Source: Podocnemis expansa (lineage: Eukaryota > Chordata > Testudines > Podocnemididae). Taken from it: DNA of 64,000 bases. The DNA is taken from contig ML682028.1 in NCBI GenBank assembly GCA_007922195.1, positions 18,471,214-18,535,213 of the forward strand. Reading direction: 5' to 3'. Positions 26,766 through 37,811 of the stretch are shown in pieces; within the stretch, counting starts at the first letter, position 1, and the number at the start of each line of letters is the position of its first letter. A program made the translations under genes and the position numbers. The notes beneath the pieces are model-generated. The model saw only the letters and a list, made by a program, of their open reading frames with translations. It was not told where the DNA came from and did not search any database.

Positions 26766-27575
26766 TGTTGTTCTAAGCAAATAAAAAATACCCCCTGCCC
26801 AAAAGCCAAAGGATGAAATTAAGTCCCTGTCCTGTAAGTCTTATGAATTAAAAGCATAAATAGGTACAGCAGAGAAGAGAAGGACCAGGAATGTTAGGCG
26901 AAGGGCCTTTTACCGGGTATAGCTACATGTGTAGGGCCACTTTCTATGTGTAGTTACATCCATTCAAACCCTAGTGAAGTTAATGTAACCAAGAAGAGGA
27001 TCTGACCCATCTGTGTTAATGAAGAGGCAATCTGTTATAAATTAATGCTGCGTGTTGCTATTAAGGTTGCTCACAGAAGCTAGCGTTTGTGCCGTATTGC
27101 TATTTGCACTGATGTTTTTCCACAAGTTTTCTTAATGCTGCAAGGAGCCAGCCAGCCACAGGGCAAATTTATATGAGCTGTTCATATCCAGGATGGCAGA
27201 AGAACCATGAAAGTGTCAGCTCTCAAGTTATTTTGTTCCCATAAATGGCTTGTTGTAGCATTTAAAGAAGTCAATGGGAAATGAATGCAAATACAGAACA
27301 TTCTCTAAATATTCAGGTTCCTAGAGAATCCAAAGGCAAAGACCTAATTGATGCTAATAAGCTGATTTTAAAATAATTGTTGTTAATGGAGCTCCTGAGA
27401 TATAGCACATACATAAAATACAACAACTATCATATGAGAACAATAATTAAAACACACAGAACAGAAAAATGATCAAAATGCTAAATGAGACATCCAAAAG
27501 CATCATTAAAAATAAGTGATATGGCCTCTTTGTAATATTCACCTCAATATAACATGCTACTTCATTCAACACATG

Positions 27576-27905
27576 CTATGTCTACACTAGGGGCTTAAGT
27601 TGATTTAAGAAACTCCCTGGCCACATTTGGAGTTCATTAAGTCGACTTACGCACTTGCTTAAGTTGACTTAATAACTCCTGCCCTTAAAGTCCACTTTAA
27701 GGGTTAAGTCAACTTTATTAAGTCAACTTACTGAAATGTGCCCATTAAAGTCAACTTAATAAAGTCAACTTATTAAGTTGACTTTAAATGCATACCCTTG
27801 CTTAAGTCAACTTTATAAAGTTGACTTAAACAAATGGGGCCTCACTAAGTGAACTTAATAAAGTCGACTTCAAGTAGACCTGAGCCCTGTAGTGTAGACA
27901 TACCC
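27576..27905. mobile_element. MITE with TGTCTACAC ends and palindromic AAGTTGACTT array
   Basis: The ends CTATGTCTACACTAGGGG and CCCTGTAGTGTAGACATACC are inverted repeats. The interior contains ten exact copies of the 10-mer AAGTYRACTT: two are the self-complementary AAGTCGACTT, and the rest are AAGTTGACTT or its reverse complement AAGTCAACTT. Near copies (AAGTTGATTT, AAGTGAACTT) add to this. The element is non-coding and about 330 bp. The relative at 60,141-60,511 is more diverged. Confidence 0.75.
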
Positions 27906-28261
27906 ACAGAGAGGTCCTCAAGTCATGGGAGTCTGGCCTGGGTAATAACAAACCAACAAATAACAAAGGAACACAGGAATTTGCAGACAGGATTAGGCTC
28001 CAGGGTCAAGTAGCCCAGCGTCCGGCTCGGACAGGAACCATCAGAGGGAGGTGTAAGAATCCTGCAGCAGGCACATGTGGGATGACCTGCCCCCACACAT
28101 AAGTCCCATCCTGGTTTCCAGCAGAGAGACAGACTCTGAAGCACATTGTTCAATATTGCTTCTAAAATTGTCATTATTCTTTGGGTTCACTCGGGATATT
28201 CTTGATATCAACAGAAGTGTCCAATCTCTTTTTGAATCTCATTGTTGTAAGAAACAGATGA

Positions 28262-28790
28262 AGAAGACGACATTGAAAGATCTCAAAGTCACAGAGTCAG
28301 AGTTTAAGGCCAGAAGGGACACCTTCTGATCTTCTCTACCAAAGGCTAACATCCACATGCTAAGCAGAGCAACTGAAACTAGACCAAAGTCTTACAGCCA
28401 ACAGGAGACTAGATGCATCTGTCACAGGTAGAGAATGGGAAGGACTGAGGTACACTAGGCCCTGAGACCCCTGCAACAATGGGGAAATGATTAAGTGAGC
28501 TATGTCTAGAGAATCCTGGCAAGTGACCTGCTCCCACATGCTGCAGAGGAAGGCAAAAATCAGATTCAAGGTCACTGTCAGCCTGACCAGGGGAAAAATT
28601 CCTTTCTGACCTCCCACCTCATAGAGTGATTGGTTATGCTCTGTACGTGAGCAAGAGCCAGCCTGCTGATCAGCTGCAGGAAAGAATGCACAGTGCAACC
28701 TTGCAACCCTGGTCCACCCCATCCAATGACCTGCATCTGGCCGTGGCCAGCTCTGATACTTCATTGGAAGGAGATTAAAAAACACCACCA
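28262..28790 (-). mobile_element. CR1-like interspersed repeat
   Basis: AGAGTTTAAGGCCAGAAGGG at the left end, and GGCAAGTGACCTGCTCCCAC, ATGCTGCAGAGGAAGGCAAA, AGGGGAAAAATTCCTTTCTG further on, match a family common in turtles and archosaurs that I regard as a CR1-type 3' end in minus orientation. A run of about 13 G follows at 28,809-28,821. Confidence 0.5.
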
Positions 28791-29276
28791 CAAGGCCCAG
28801 AAGACATTGGGGGGGGGGGGATGCTAAACCCTTCCTGACTCCTGTAAGTGGTCAGCTGGAACCCTGCAGCATGACCTTTTAGGAATTTAAGACATAAATT
28901 GCATTACCAAAGTTGGAAAATATTATCTCAAGTTTTCAGAGGCAGGCGGGGGCGGGAACAGAATCAATGAGATGTGGAGTGATTTGCCCATGGTCAAAGA
29001 GACTTCAGACTACAGTGGCATCACTCATATTTCAGCTGTCTAGGACTTGAGCTGTGGTGAGCTAGTTGTGTCAGAGTCAGGACTATGACATAAAGGAGAA
29101 GGCAGGATTCTTATGCTCAAGTTCTGGGCCCCACAACCTCTTTGACTGGGATATCAGGGCCAAGCGGTGCTCCCATTTCATGCGTGATTACAGATATTAG
29201 AGACAGAAGAAAAGGCCTGATAGATCATTGAGTCCATACTCAGGAAAGGGCAGAAGACAGTCCCCTGACACACAAT

Positions 29277-29334
29277 GTATCAGATGTTAAATTGATGCAA
29301 CACTTGATCTTAGCCAGAACTCAAAAGAAGCGGG
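29277..29334 (-). pseudogene. U2 snRNA pseudogene fragment
   Basis: On the minus strand the sequence reads CGCTTCTTTTGAGTTCTGGC then TAAGATCAAGTGT, followed by TCAATTTAACATCTGATAC. This follows the 5' part of U2 snRNA (CGCTTCTCGGCCTTTTGGCT, AAGATCAAGTGTAGTATC, then TCAGTTTAATATCTGATAC), with substitutions and a deletion of about ten bases in the stretch between. It covers roughly the first 60 bases of U2 and breaks the branch-site recognition region, so it is not functional. It is probably a retrotransposed 5' fragment. Confidence 0.75.
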
Positions 29335-29514
29335 GAGGAGAGAACAGCATTTTGGGGAGGTTGATACTTGCCTTTCCATGATTCTTTAAAGCATTTTTTG
29401 TCCATTTCTTTCAGGGGCCTTTATATTTTTATGCTAAAATCCATTGTTAACTTAGCAGCTCTAAAAGGAGCTGTATGTTTATGTGGGCACATTTTCCAAG
29501 AGAACACAGGACAT

Positions 29515-29590
29515 GATCCTGCATCATTTAAGTAAATGGAAACTTTGCCATTGACTTCTAAGGGCCCAGTCCTGCTCCCATTGTACATAT
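29515..29590. repeat. Diverged 'GATCCTGCA' foldback repeat fragment
   Basis: ATGATCCTGCATCATTTAAG, TGGAAACTTTGCCATTGACT and GGGCCCAGTCCTGCTCCCA resemble the ancient foldback family seen more clearly at 36,475-36,597 and 49,185-49,295. Confidence 0.4.
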
Positions 29591-29739
29591 ACCATTAGTG
29601 GGGCTTCATGGCCACTTTCTAAGGAGAGACTTTTCACAAGGATTGGAGAGACCTGGAAACTGAACTCTCCTTTTACTCCTAGGCCTGATCATGTCAAATC
29701 AGAGTCCAGGCACATTACTCCAGTGTGTTCTGTAGGTGC

Positions 29740-29850
29740 ATGAACCCTGGCTGGGATGATTTCATTGGAGTTGACTCTGCTTTGAGCAGGGGGTTGGACT
29801 AGATACAACCTGAGGTCCCTTCCAACCCTCATCTTCTGTGACTCCTTGAT
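29740..29850 (+). mobile_element. CR1 LINE 3' tail
   Basis: TTGAGCAGGGGGTTGGACTA, then GAGGTCCCTTCCAACCCTCA, TCTTCTGTGACTCCTTGATT. This is the canonical 3' terminus of CR1 in plus orientation. Confidence 0.85.
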
Positions 29851-30619
29851 TCAAAGTGTCACCTGAGCTACCACACCCAGCACTGTACCAGCCTGTGGAT
29901 AAACACAGATCTTCAGTATCCAGGACACCTCTTGCCAACACCAAAACTCATGTAAAAATGATCTACTGTAAGAACAGCTGAAAAGGGCAGTGCAGCACAT
30001 CCTTATAAAAACACCATGCCACCATTTGTAGATTTTTACTGTGACTCTTGTGACCATCAGGGTTTTTCTCAAAGCCCCTGCTCCTAGAAAGATGTGATTT
30101 GGTGAGATTCTCATGGTTGCAGAGAAAAGCTTAAAAATGTTACCCTTGAAGACTTACAAACCAACCCCAAATTGCTTATTTTTAAAAATGGTTTGGTATT
30201 GAGCCCACTCATGATTTTAAGGGGAGTGAGGAATGCAGCAGCCCATCCCATGATTTTTGAATGTCTGGGGTTGGCATTCCTGATGAACATAGATGTTCTG
30301 CGTTATCCTCAACATGACTGAAGATATCAAATGTCAGAACAGTGCAAACACCATGGCTAGAGAGAAATTATTTGGGAATGGACAATATCATAATGGGATG
30401 AAACTAAGAAAAAAGAAATGGAACTGACTACTGGAGGAAAATCCTCCCAAAAACCTTCCTGATAGAGAGATTTATTAATGTGTAGAATTATTGTTAGTTG
30501 GACACTGACATTGTGCTTGGGGCTGTACAAAAATAAAGAACTGGAGCCTGTTCCTCAGCTGTCTTCAATTAGCTACACTGGTTTATATCAGAAAGGGATC
30601 TGGCCCATTGATGCCAATG

Positions 30620-32579
30620 GAGCTATGGGGTCTGGCTCACTCCTGAAGAGCTTATGGCATAACAAAGAGATGTACATAAGATGAAACTCACTGGAAGACC
30701 CAGAGAAGAGCATCCACTTAGATCTCTGTGTGCTTTTAATACCTGCAGGAGGTTTTGAGGCTGAAGGTGTTGGGAGAACCTGAGCTACCACACCCAGGAT
30801 CAAAGGAAACAGGGGTGCTGTGCTTTTTCTGCTCCCTCCTTCCTTGCCTCCAAACGACTTTGCTTGGCCAAAGAGCCCTGCCTGTTTCCTGATATCACAG
30901 CCCTGATTGGCTGTTCTTCCCCAGAAGGCTAGCAGGTAGGGAGGGCAGCCAATCAAACTGGGTTTCCCTCCCTCCCACCAACAGGAAATTCAAGAGAGGC
31001 CTAGGGCTTCTGGCCCTTTTCTGACACTAGTTCCACCAGGGGTCAAATTCATCACTAGTGAGGAAGCTGCAAGATCAGGTCTCTGCAGGAGATGCCAAGC
31101 TTTTTGAGTCAGGGGCCATCTCTTGCTCAATAGAGGTACACAGTCAAGCACAACTGGGTCCCAACTGCAGTTAGAGGCTTGGGCTTCTACCATCATACTA
31201 ATGGTCATTTAACATTGTTGGACACAAATATTTTTCATCCTTAATCCCATGATAAGGGATCTGGGAGGAAAACATTTGAAAGGCAAATACATATATTGGT
31301 GTTTAATTTCTTTCCCTTCTCAATTCTAGGAATTCTTTCCTTTTTTAAATAAACCCTTCAGAAATTGAAATCCAGGTACAGGCTTTTTATTGTTGCCATT
31401 GTTCCTTTTGCTAATTTACACATACAGGAGTTCCAGATATTCCTAACGTACAGCAGAACGTGGCTTTTTGCTAGCAAGCAAGAGACCCAATGAAACGTTT
31501 GTGAATATGCAAGCAAACAACCATCATAACAATAATAGTTTGTTCCCAGGAGCACTCACAATGTGCTAAGCACATTCCAGACATGCAAGAAGGCCCCATA
31601 GAACTTAGTGTCAAGAATGAAATAATTAAATCACAGCTACTGCCACACAGGTCAAACTTTGTTTAAACAACCACGTACGACTCTACTTAAGTGGCCATCA
31701 TCACTGTAGTTTCTGTTCTAGCTGTTCATGAAGCTCCACGGCACACTAGTAGATGGATGCTAGTTTATTCTACAGAACAACAGTCTTAGCCTTGTATATA
31801 CAGATTTTTTTACTAGTTTAACTATTTCAGTTAGGGCTGTGGGTTTTTTTTTTTTTTTTTTTTTTTTTTTTGGTTAGCAGCAAAATAGTTATACCAGTGC
31901 AGCCTCTAGCATGGATGTAGTGTGCTAGTAAATTCCCCTTCCCTTATGCACATAGCTATATTGGAATAAGGCCCCTTTGTTTTGATATATCTGCATCCAT
32001 ATGAGGAAAGTGTGTCCTGTATAGTCAAAGCAGGGCCACTTTTGCATTTAGACAAGCTCTTAGTAGCACAAACCTTTTAAAGTGGTCTCCTGTGAAAGCT
32101 TTGCTGTGAAGTGAGGTGAGATCCCAGAGTTCTGAGGAGGATTATAGGGTTGGAGGATTAAGCACAGTGAGAATTAGTCAGATTCTATAGTACTTTGTGA
32201 GAGAATCATATTAGAAATAATGAGACAATGTACTTTACTATCCTACACGTTCAAGCCTGATATATTTTTTGGCCCCCATCCTATAGTCAGGTCCATGAGG
32301 GATCACCTGCATAGCTCTGATTGAAGGGCTGTTGCTTTGTTAGGAAGCATGGATTGAAGGAGCCAGCCATCCATTCCTGGCAAGAGTTATGGCTTTTATC
32401 TCGGTACCTCCTCTAGCTTCACATGGAGTTAGCCCAACAAAAAGGCCCAGGACTGCCAACCCTGAGCGTTCAACAATTGCGGCAAACCTCAAGTCAGGCC
32501 CACCACAATTGTGAGATTGGGTTTAGGATCATAAGATCTCTCCCTCCCCCCTGTAAATAAACTCTTGGTTCTTTTGATC
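30620..32579. other. Intron 1, no exon; long T-run
   Basis: No gene was recognised. A homopolymer of 28 T lies at 31,844-31,871. Upstream (30,400-30,620) there are MIR/CR1-like scraps such as GTGCTTGGGGCTGTACAAAA and GGTTTATATCAGAAAGGGAT. Confidence 0.45.
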
Positions 32580-33368
32580 CACTGTTCTTCAGCCTATAGG
32601 GCCATGGCCTGTGGGGCTTTCAAAGCGGCCCGTTGCTCCTCTCCTGCTGGCTGCAGAAGTGAACCGCTGCTTAAGGACCCAGGCACAGTGTGTTTCCACA
32701 GGGCTACAAGACTGGGGCAGACTTCTTGCTGCAGCCAAGGGGATCGGAAATTAGTGTTCCCTTCCCCCTGGCTGCAGCAGGGAGCATGACAAACTGCTCT
32801 GCCTAGGTCAAGGCCAAGGGTCTGCAACCTGCAGCTCTGGAACTGCATACTGCTCTTTGGCTGCCCCCTTACAGCTCCTGGCTCCTTCACCCACACCGCT
32901 ATGGGGGACCCTGCAGCAGGCACCCATGCCAAGCTACCCACAACTATCACCAGGGGGCTACACTCATTGCAGATCTCAAAACACTTGGCTATTGAAGGAA
33001 CTTTTAAAAAATATCTCTTCTTATCTTTTGGGTTGCTGACCCCTGGCCTAGGTCCATAGATGCTGGAGTCTTTGCAGGAGCCAGACGGAGGGGAGCACTG
33101 ATCTTCTGCCACTGCCCCCCCCCATTCCTCCTGGCTGCAGAAGGGAGCCACTGCCTAGGGACCCAGGTGGAGCACACAGGGCTATAGGACATGGGGTTTC
33201 TATGCCGCAGCCAGGACGATGGGAGATCAGCAAGAAGGCAGCCTCCTCACTGAACTCTTTTTGTGTAGTTGCAGTCAGGGGTGGGGCCTGCTGGCAGAGG
33301 ATTTCTGCCCTTCAGAGTTGTAAAAGTGTTATCTGTGGCCTTCGAGCCAAAAAGGTTGTGAACTACTG
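32580..33368. mobile_element. hAT element interrupted by a second hAT
   Basis: The outer ends CACTGTTCTTCAGCCTA and AAAGGTTGTGAACTACTG form imperfect inverted repeats. The interior has a duplicated block: CTGGCTGCAGAAGTGAACCG with CTTAAGGACCCAGG at about 32,647-32,684, and CTGGCTGCAGAAGGGAGCCA with CTAGGGACCCAGG at about 33,131-33,168. The block is therefore probably repeated in the parent element. The element at 32,810-33,045 sits inside it. No transposase frame is present. Confidence 0.55.
32810..33045. mobile_element. Inner hAT MITE
   Basis: The ends AAGGGTCTGCAACC and GGGTTGCTGACCCCTG are inverted repeats of a well-known sauropsid/mammalian hAT type. GCCTAGGTC occurs immediately outside both ends (32,801-32,809 and 33,046-33,054), consistent with an 8- to 9-bp target duplication. 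An extra few bases lie between the left duplication and the left terminal repeat. Confidence 0.7.
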
Positions 33369-34811
33369 CTTTCGGGGATCATTTTCTCCAGCTTTTCTCT
33401 GCACCCATGAGGACTAGAGATTTTCCTTTATAAAATGAAAGCCGAGACCCTCATAACTCCAGGAGCTGAGACTTTAAGAAAAACAGCAACTGTCCTAGAA
33501 CTCATATTAAAACTCACCAGAGCTAGCCACAATGAGGCTTAGGGGAGGGCTGCCACCCTTTGGGAGTTATTCTCTGGACACTCACTTGCAAATTCCTTCT
33601 TCAGTCAAACAGGCACAAAATTTTGCAGGGGAGGACACGATATGGAAATAGGGTGAAGGGCAGCAAGGCTAAGAATGTATTGGTTATTTCTGAACATGGT
33701 GGAGAGCACATTTCATTTTTGCTTCTCAAAGTATATAGTCTGAGTAAGTTTGAAAGCACTGGTAGGCTACTGAAACATTCAGTAGTTAGGAGGGATTCCT
33801 TTGTCAGAGGCATGCACCTAACTGAATTTATGTGTGTCATTTTCTTGTGTGGGTTTCTGTTAGGTACTCTAAGGGCAACAACCCAAATGTATACAAACCC
33901 TCACACAAATGGATGGGGCGCCTGGGTATTTGGGCTACTGTCCAAATAAGGTGGCCACTTGACACTTTGTGCTTCTGGGGTGTACACACACAAGAACATG
34001 CCATGCACATGTGAATGGGTAATTACATCTATATTTAAAAAACTATCCAGAACAGACAACATTTAAAAATTCATCTCTCCATCAATATTGATCCTACCAC
34101 TCAAGAGTTCAATTTTCATTTTTGTATTTAACAAAAATAGGAAAATGCCAAAGTGTCAAGTGCTGATGGTTCTCTAAATAAAAAACCCCAACCAATCAAC
34201 CAAAAATGTCCCCCTACCGTGTATTAGGCTGCCACCTGGTCATCTCCATTTTGAGCATCCCTTTTTCAGTAGCAGCACACCCTGTAATTCTCTGCTTGTG
34301 ACTCCCCTCTCTGGCTGGGTCACATCCTGTCCAGGCCTTTCTTCGGTGAGCAGAGTCTGGTGAACTAAAAAAAAAAAAAAAGAAAAAAGAAAGGAAACTC
34401 AGTCCCTGCTCAGGCTCACTTGTGGGCAGCCTCTTCGCTCCCTTCTATGACTTTCTTCCTGGAGGCTCAGTTCCAAATTCAATGTAGCTCCCCTCCCCTT
34501 GGGTCAGCATTTCCACATCAGCTTTGTCAGTGGCAGGAGAGCAAGGACCCAAGGTTTCCTTCTCCTCAGGGCTCCAGTCCAGGGGCCTGTGGCAAGAAGC
34601 TAACGCCTTCTCCCTCATATGCTGTTACTTCCCTGGATTTCCTTCTAGCGTGGTCTTCTGTCAGGCCATTTCCATCCCTGGGCTTCCTGAACTGCTTCCC
34701 CCCTCTAGGCTTTTCTTCTCTCTAGCCACCAGAGAGGACAACTGAGTTTTTCCTTTCCCTGCTGACTTCTCCCCTAAGTTTTCTTCCTTATGGTCACCAG
34801 GTAGCTGGACT
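33369..34811. other. Intron 1, no exon recognised
   Basis: No gene was recognised. An A-run with AAAAAAG interruptions lies at about 34,366-34,390. The stretch from 34,420 is pyrimidine-rich and shares its style, and one 17-base word, with 44,900-45,245 (see findings). Confidence 0.4.
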
Positions 34812-35150
34812 TAGGGTTGCTACCCATCCAGTTTTACCTGAATAATTCAGTTTTTGGCCTCTGTATCCAGGTGTCAAGCCAGGTGCCTGGTTTTCAGGGA
34901 CCTGGACACCCTAAATGGCACCCGAACCAAAATTCCTGTTACCACAGGGCAGGGGAAGTGCCTGTTCATTAGCCTGCACCAGTCCCTGGTCAGTCAGGGC
35001 TGTCTCCTGTCTGCAGGCAGCTCCTTGACACAATCCAGCTACTGACAGTGTGGGGGAAGATGGCAACGGGGATGGAAGCTCAGGGGAAGAGGTGGAGGAG
35101 AGGGCAGGACCTCAGTCCAGATACCAGCAATTAGCAAGGTGGCAATCCTA
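34812..35150. mobile_element. Mariner-like MITE, AGGGTTGC termini
   Basis: The left end TTAGGGTTGCTACCCATCCA with GTTTTACCTGAATAATTCAG and the right end AAGGTGGCAATCCTA are inverted repeats; TA lies at both edges. The interior (GGTGCCTGGTTTTCAGGGAC) fits the same family. About 340 bp, non-coding. Confidence 0.65.
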
Positions 35151-35833
35151 GCTGGGCTTCATCTTCATTTGGGCCTCACCCACCCTCCAAGTGCAGCCAG
35201 ACACTCTAACTGCTCTGTCTCCACTAAACTCTTTTGTCACCTGCATGGGGCACACACCCCATCACAAGCTTTTCTTTTCTTTTTTTTTAAAGAAGTTCTC
35301 ACCCTCAGCTACTAAGCATGTCAGGAAACTCTGGACCCTGTTCCCTTCTCCCTTGCAGTGTAGTGCTGTCACCTTCCTCATTTACAGCTCTGTGAGCAAG
35401 AGGAGAGTCTGGCCAAAGGTATCTGATTGGGTATGAGCAGAAACACACCTGGGTTGTTTGAATTGTGTAGTAAAATGGACACTCAGTTCCTGAAGGCTTT
35501 TGGGCTGGCAGTACAGTGGAGCAAAGGCCTGTATTTATCCACAGCCTGGGTGGCACCTAGGCAAACGTGGCCCCACTGGCCTCAGCTGTAAAGGAGCCAT
35601 TTTCTAGGGTGAGAGGGGAAATGCAGTCTCCAGGGCTCATTCACTCCTTGGCCTGCCACAAAGGAGACCAACAAATGCCTATTTATAAATAACAAGGGGC
35701 CCAATGCCACCTCGCTGAGAACAGGCAAGGCCTGACACCCCCCGCGTTTTCCCCTTCTCCCCCAAAATAACCCTACAGTGGACAAGCTCTGTTATTCATG
35801 AGAGACTTTTTCTCGTGCCCCCTGCCTGCTAGA

Positions 35834-36041
35834 AGAACAAGGAGTCCAGTGGCACTTTTGAAGACTAACAAAATTTATCACATGAGCTTTCATGGGAGAA
35901 AATCCCACTTTGTCAGACGTCTTTAAGCATCTGATGAAGTGGGAGTTTCTTCTATGAAAGCTCCTGCAATAAATGAATTTATTAGTCTTTAAAAAAAAGT
36001 CACATAGGTCTCTTTGTTTGTTTTGCTGAACTAGACTGACA
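35834..36041. mobile_element. Foldback hAT element, ends eroded
   Basis: The left arm has AGGAGTCCAGTGGCACTTTT, GACTAACAAAATTTAT, GAGCTTTCATGGGAGAAAAT and CCCACTTTGTCAGACG; the right arm is its inverse (GATGAAGTGGGA, GAAAGCTCCTGCAATAAATG, ATTAGTCTTTAAAAAAAAGT) with a terminal TGCTGAACTAGACTGACATG. The two arms pair into a long hairpin. Another copy starts six bases later. Confidence 0.85.
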
Positions 36042-36046
36042 TGTCC

Positions 36047-36279
36047 CAAAGGGGTAGCCGTGTTAGTCTAGTTCAGTAAAACAAACAAGGAGTCCTGTGG
36101 CACTTAAAGACTAACAAACCTATTTATTTTATGAGCTTTTGTGGGGAAAAAAATCCCACTTCATCAGATGCTTTGAAGATGGGATTTTCTCCCACAAAAG
36201 CTCATGCAGTAAGTTGATTTGTTATCTTTAAGTGCCACAGGACTCCTTGTTTGTTTAGGCTAGCGCAGCTGCCCCTCTG
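36047..36279. mobile_element. Foldback hAT element, essentially complete
   Basis: This is the best copy of the family in the window. Left end CAAAGGGGTAGCCGTGTTAG, then AACAAGGAGTCCTGTGGCAC, GACTAACAAACCTATTTATT, ATGAGCTTTTGTGGGG and CCCACTTCATCAGATGCTTT; then the inverse arm GGGATTTTCTCCCACAAAAG, CTCATGCAGTAAG, AGTGCCACAGGACTCCTTGT and the right end GCGCAGCTGCCCCTCTG. Length about 233 bp, non-coding. No clear 8-bp target duplication is seen. Confidence 0.9.
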
Positions 36280-36335
36280 GAACGTAGCATTTGTGTACCA
36301 CTCTGAAGACATATGCTGAGAAGTACTACACTAAG

Positions 36336-36425
36336 GTCTCTGTCTCCATTTAACAGATCTGGAGACCATAGCAGAGAGAGGCCAAGGACCTTGGAGGGCA
36401 GTGCTAGGTCCACAGACCACCTAGT
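36336..36425 (-). repeat. MIR-like SINE fragment, minus strand
   Basis: GTCTCCATTTAACAGATCTG, GGAGACCATAGCAGAGAGAG and GCCAAGGACCTTGGAGG resemble the reversed MIR core. Confidence 0.4.
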
Positions 36426-36474
36426 GTGTTTTGTTCCTATATTTGTATTTGAGTCTTGATCCCACAAAGTTGTG

Positions 36475-36597
36475 AAATGTGCTGGCCTCAGTCCAGGTAA
36501 AGCACTTTCATGCTTAAAGTGAAGCATAAATATTAAGTAAGCCCATGTGTTTAAAATACAGTGTACACTTTAGTGCTTTACTTACCAGATCAAGGCC
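36475..36597. mobile_element. Ancient foldback MITE ('TAAAGCACTTTCATGCTTAA' type)
   Basis: The left arm GTCCAGGTAAAGCACTTTCA, TGCTTAAAGTGAAGC and the right arm GTACACTTTAGTGCTTTACT are inverted relative to each other around a short centre. This matches a widespread amniote hairpin family; a second copy is at 49,185-49,295. Confidence 0.55.
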
Positions 36598-37539
36598 AGA
36601 GAACTCAGCAACTTGCTAGGTTGAGCCTTCACAGCTATTTGATAAGCTCATTTCATAGAAAGAGTCATCCATTCAAAAACAAACAAAAAGCTGTCCAAAA
36701 CCCAATCCTGATCTATTTTGTTCCTCTGATGCTGTAGACAGGAAGTGCCAGATTTTAAAGTCAACTAAAAGACACTGCATTTGGTGAATTAAATCCACCT
36801 GAATTTTGCACATTGAGGGAATAGAAAGGCTGGCTCTAAGTGTTTGGTTGAGTACAATAGATGAGCAACACTTGTGCATCAGTTTGGCATGCCATCCATC
36901 ACATGTCAGATGTGGTATTTTGCTCTTACATTCTCTATAGTAAGGTATCTTCTGGGTGTTGTTTATGTGAAACTCAAGCTCACTGGGATATCCTCTGGAG
37001 AGTCAGAACTTGTTTTTGTCAGTTTCCCTGGGGATGCTATTCAGACAATCTTACTCCAGTACAAAACAAGCAATAGAAACCAGGCCACTGAACTTCCAGT
37101 AGCAAACGTCAAGAAATCATTACTTCACTGCATGTCACATGGCTACAGCTGCATTCATTTGTTGAGCGTGTTATGATCTATTATAAATAAATGTGTAGCA
37201 CATCCCTTCATCAAACAGGGGAGGAGGATGCAGTTTTTGAATAGCTGAACTTTTTTCCAAAAATGTCTCCTGCTCTTCTTTGCCAATTTATAAAATGGGG
37301 CAAGCACACCTTTCAAACTCATTTCTGGGAATTTAATGAATGAAACAACTTCTCTCACACTGTGCCTCAGATTTTTAGAACTGTGCACGTGACATGGTGC
37401 TTGTCTTTCACATGTGTAGTTCCTGTGACTGTGCACACATTTACAGGAGTTGCCCATGTTTATGGCTCATTAAGACATTTAACTTTCTCTACACCTCCTG
37501 TGTATGTTGTCTAGTTATTTAGTAAGGCACCTTGAGCCA

Positions 37540-37676
37540 CAATTTTAAAGGTATACAGGCGCATAAGAAACAGTGAGATTTAAATCCATGAGAAGTTAGG
37601 TGCTTTCAGAAGTCCTGGTAGGCACCCATCTGCATTTTTAGGCACTCAACTATTTTTGAAAATCTGGCCCCTTGTC
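37540..37676. mobile_element. Ancient foldback MITE ('TTGAAAATCTGGCCC' type)
   Basis: The left end GAGCCACAATTTTAAAGGTA and the right end ATTTTTGAAAATCTGGCCCC are diverged inverted repeats, with TAGGTGCTTTCAGAAG and TAGGCACCCATCTGC inside. It matches a common sauropsid hairpin family. Confidence 0.5.
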
Positions 37677-37811
37677 TTCATATCTTCCTATAAATTTCTT
37701 AGTACCCACTGTACCCTATACCAATAGTGAGTGCCCCATTTGGAATGTGGCCTGGGCTTTTAATATCCCTTCACTTAACCAAATTATAAGAGGTCTTTTA
37801 TAACTATACAT

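Noticed and set aside
31844..31871. 28-base T-run as a LINE tail or terminator
   Set aside because: No adjoining LINE or RNA gene was recognised; it is treated as a simple homopolymer that may also vary in length through sequencing error.
32594..33151. 185-codon minus-strand frame
   Set aside because: It lies wholly within two nested hAT elements and has no transposase motif.
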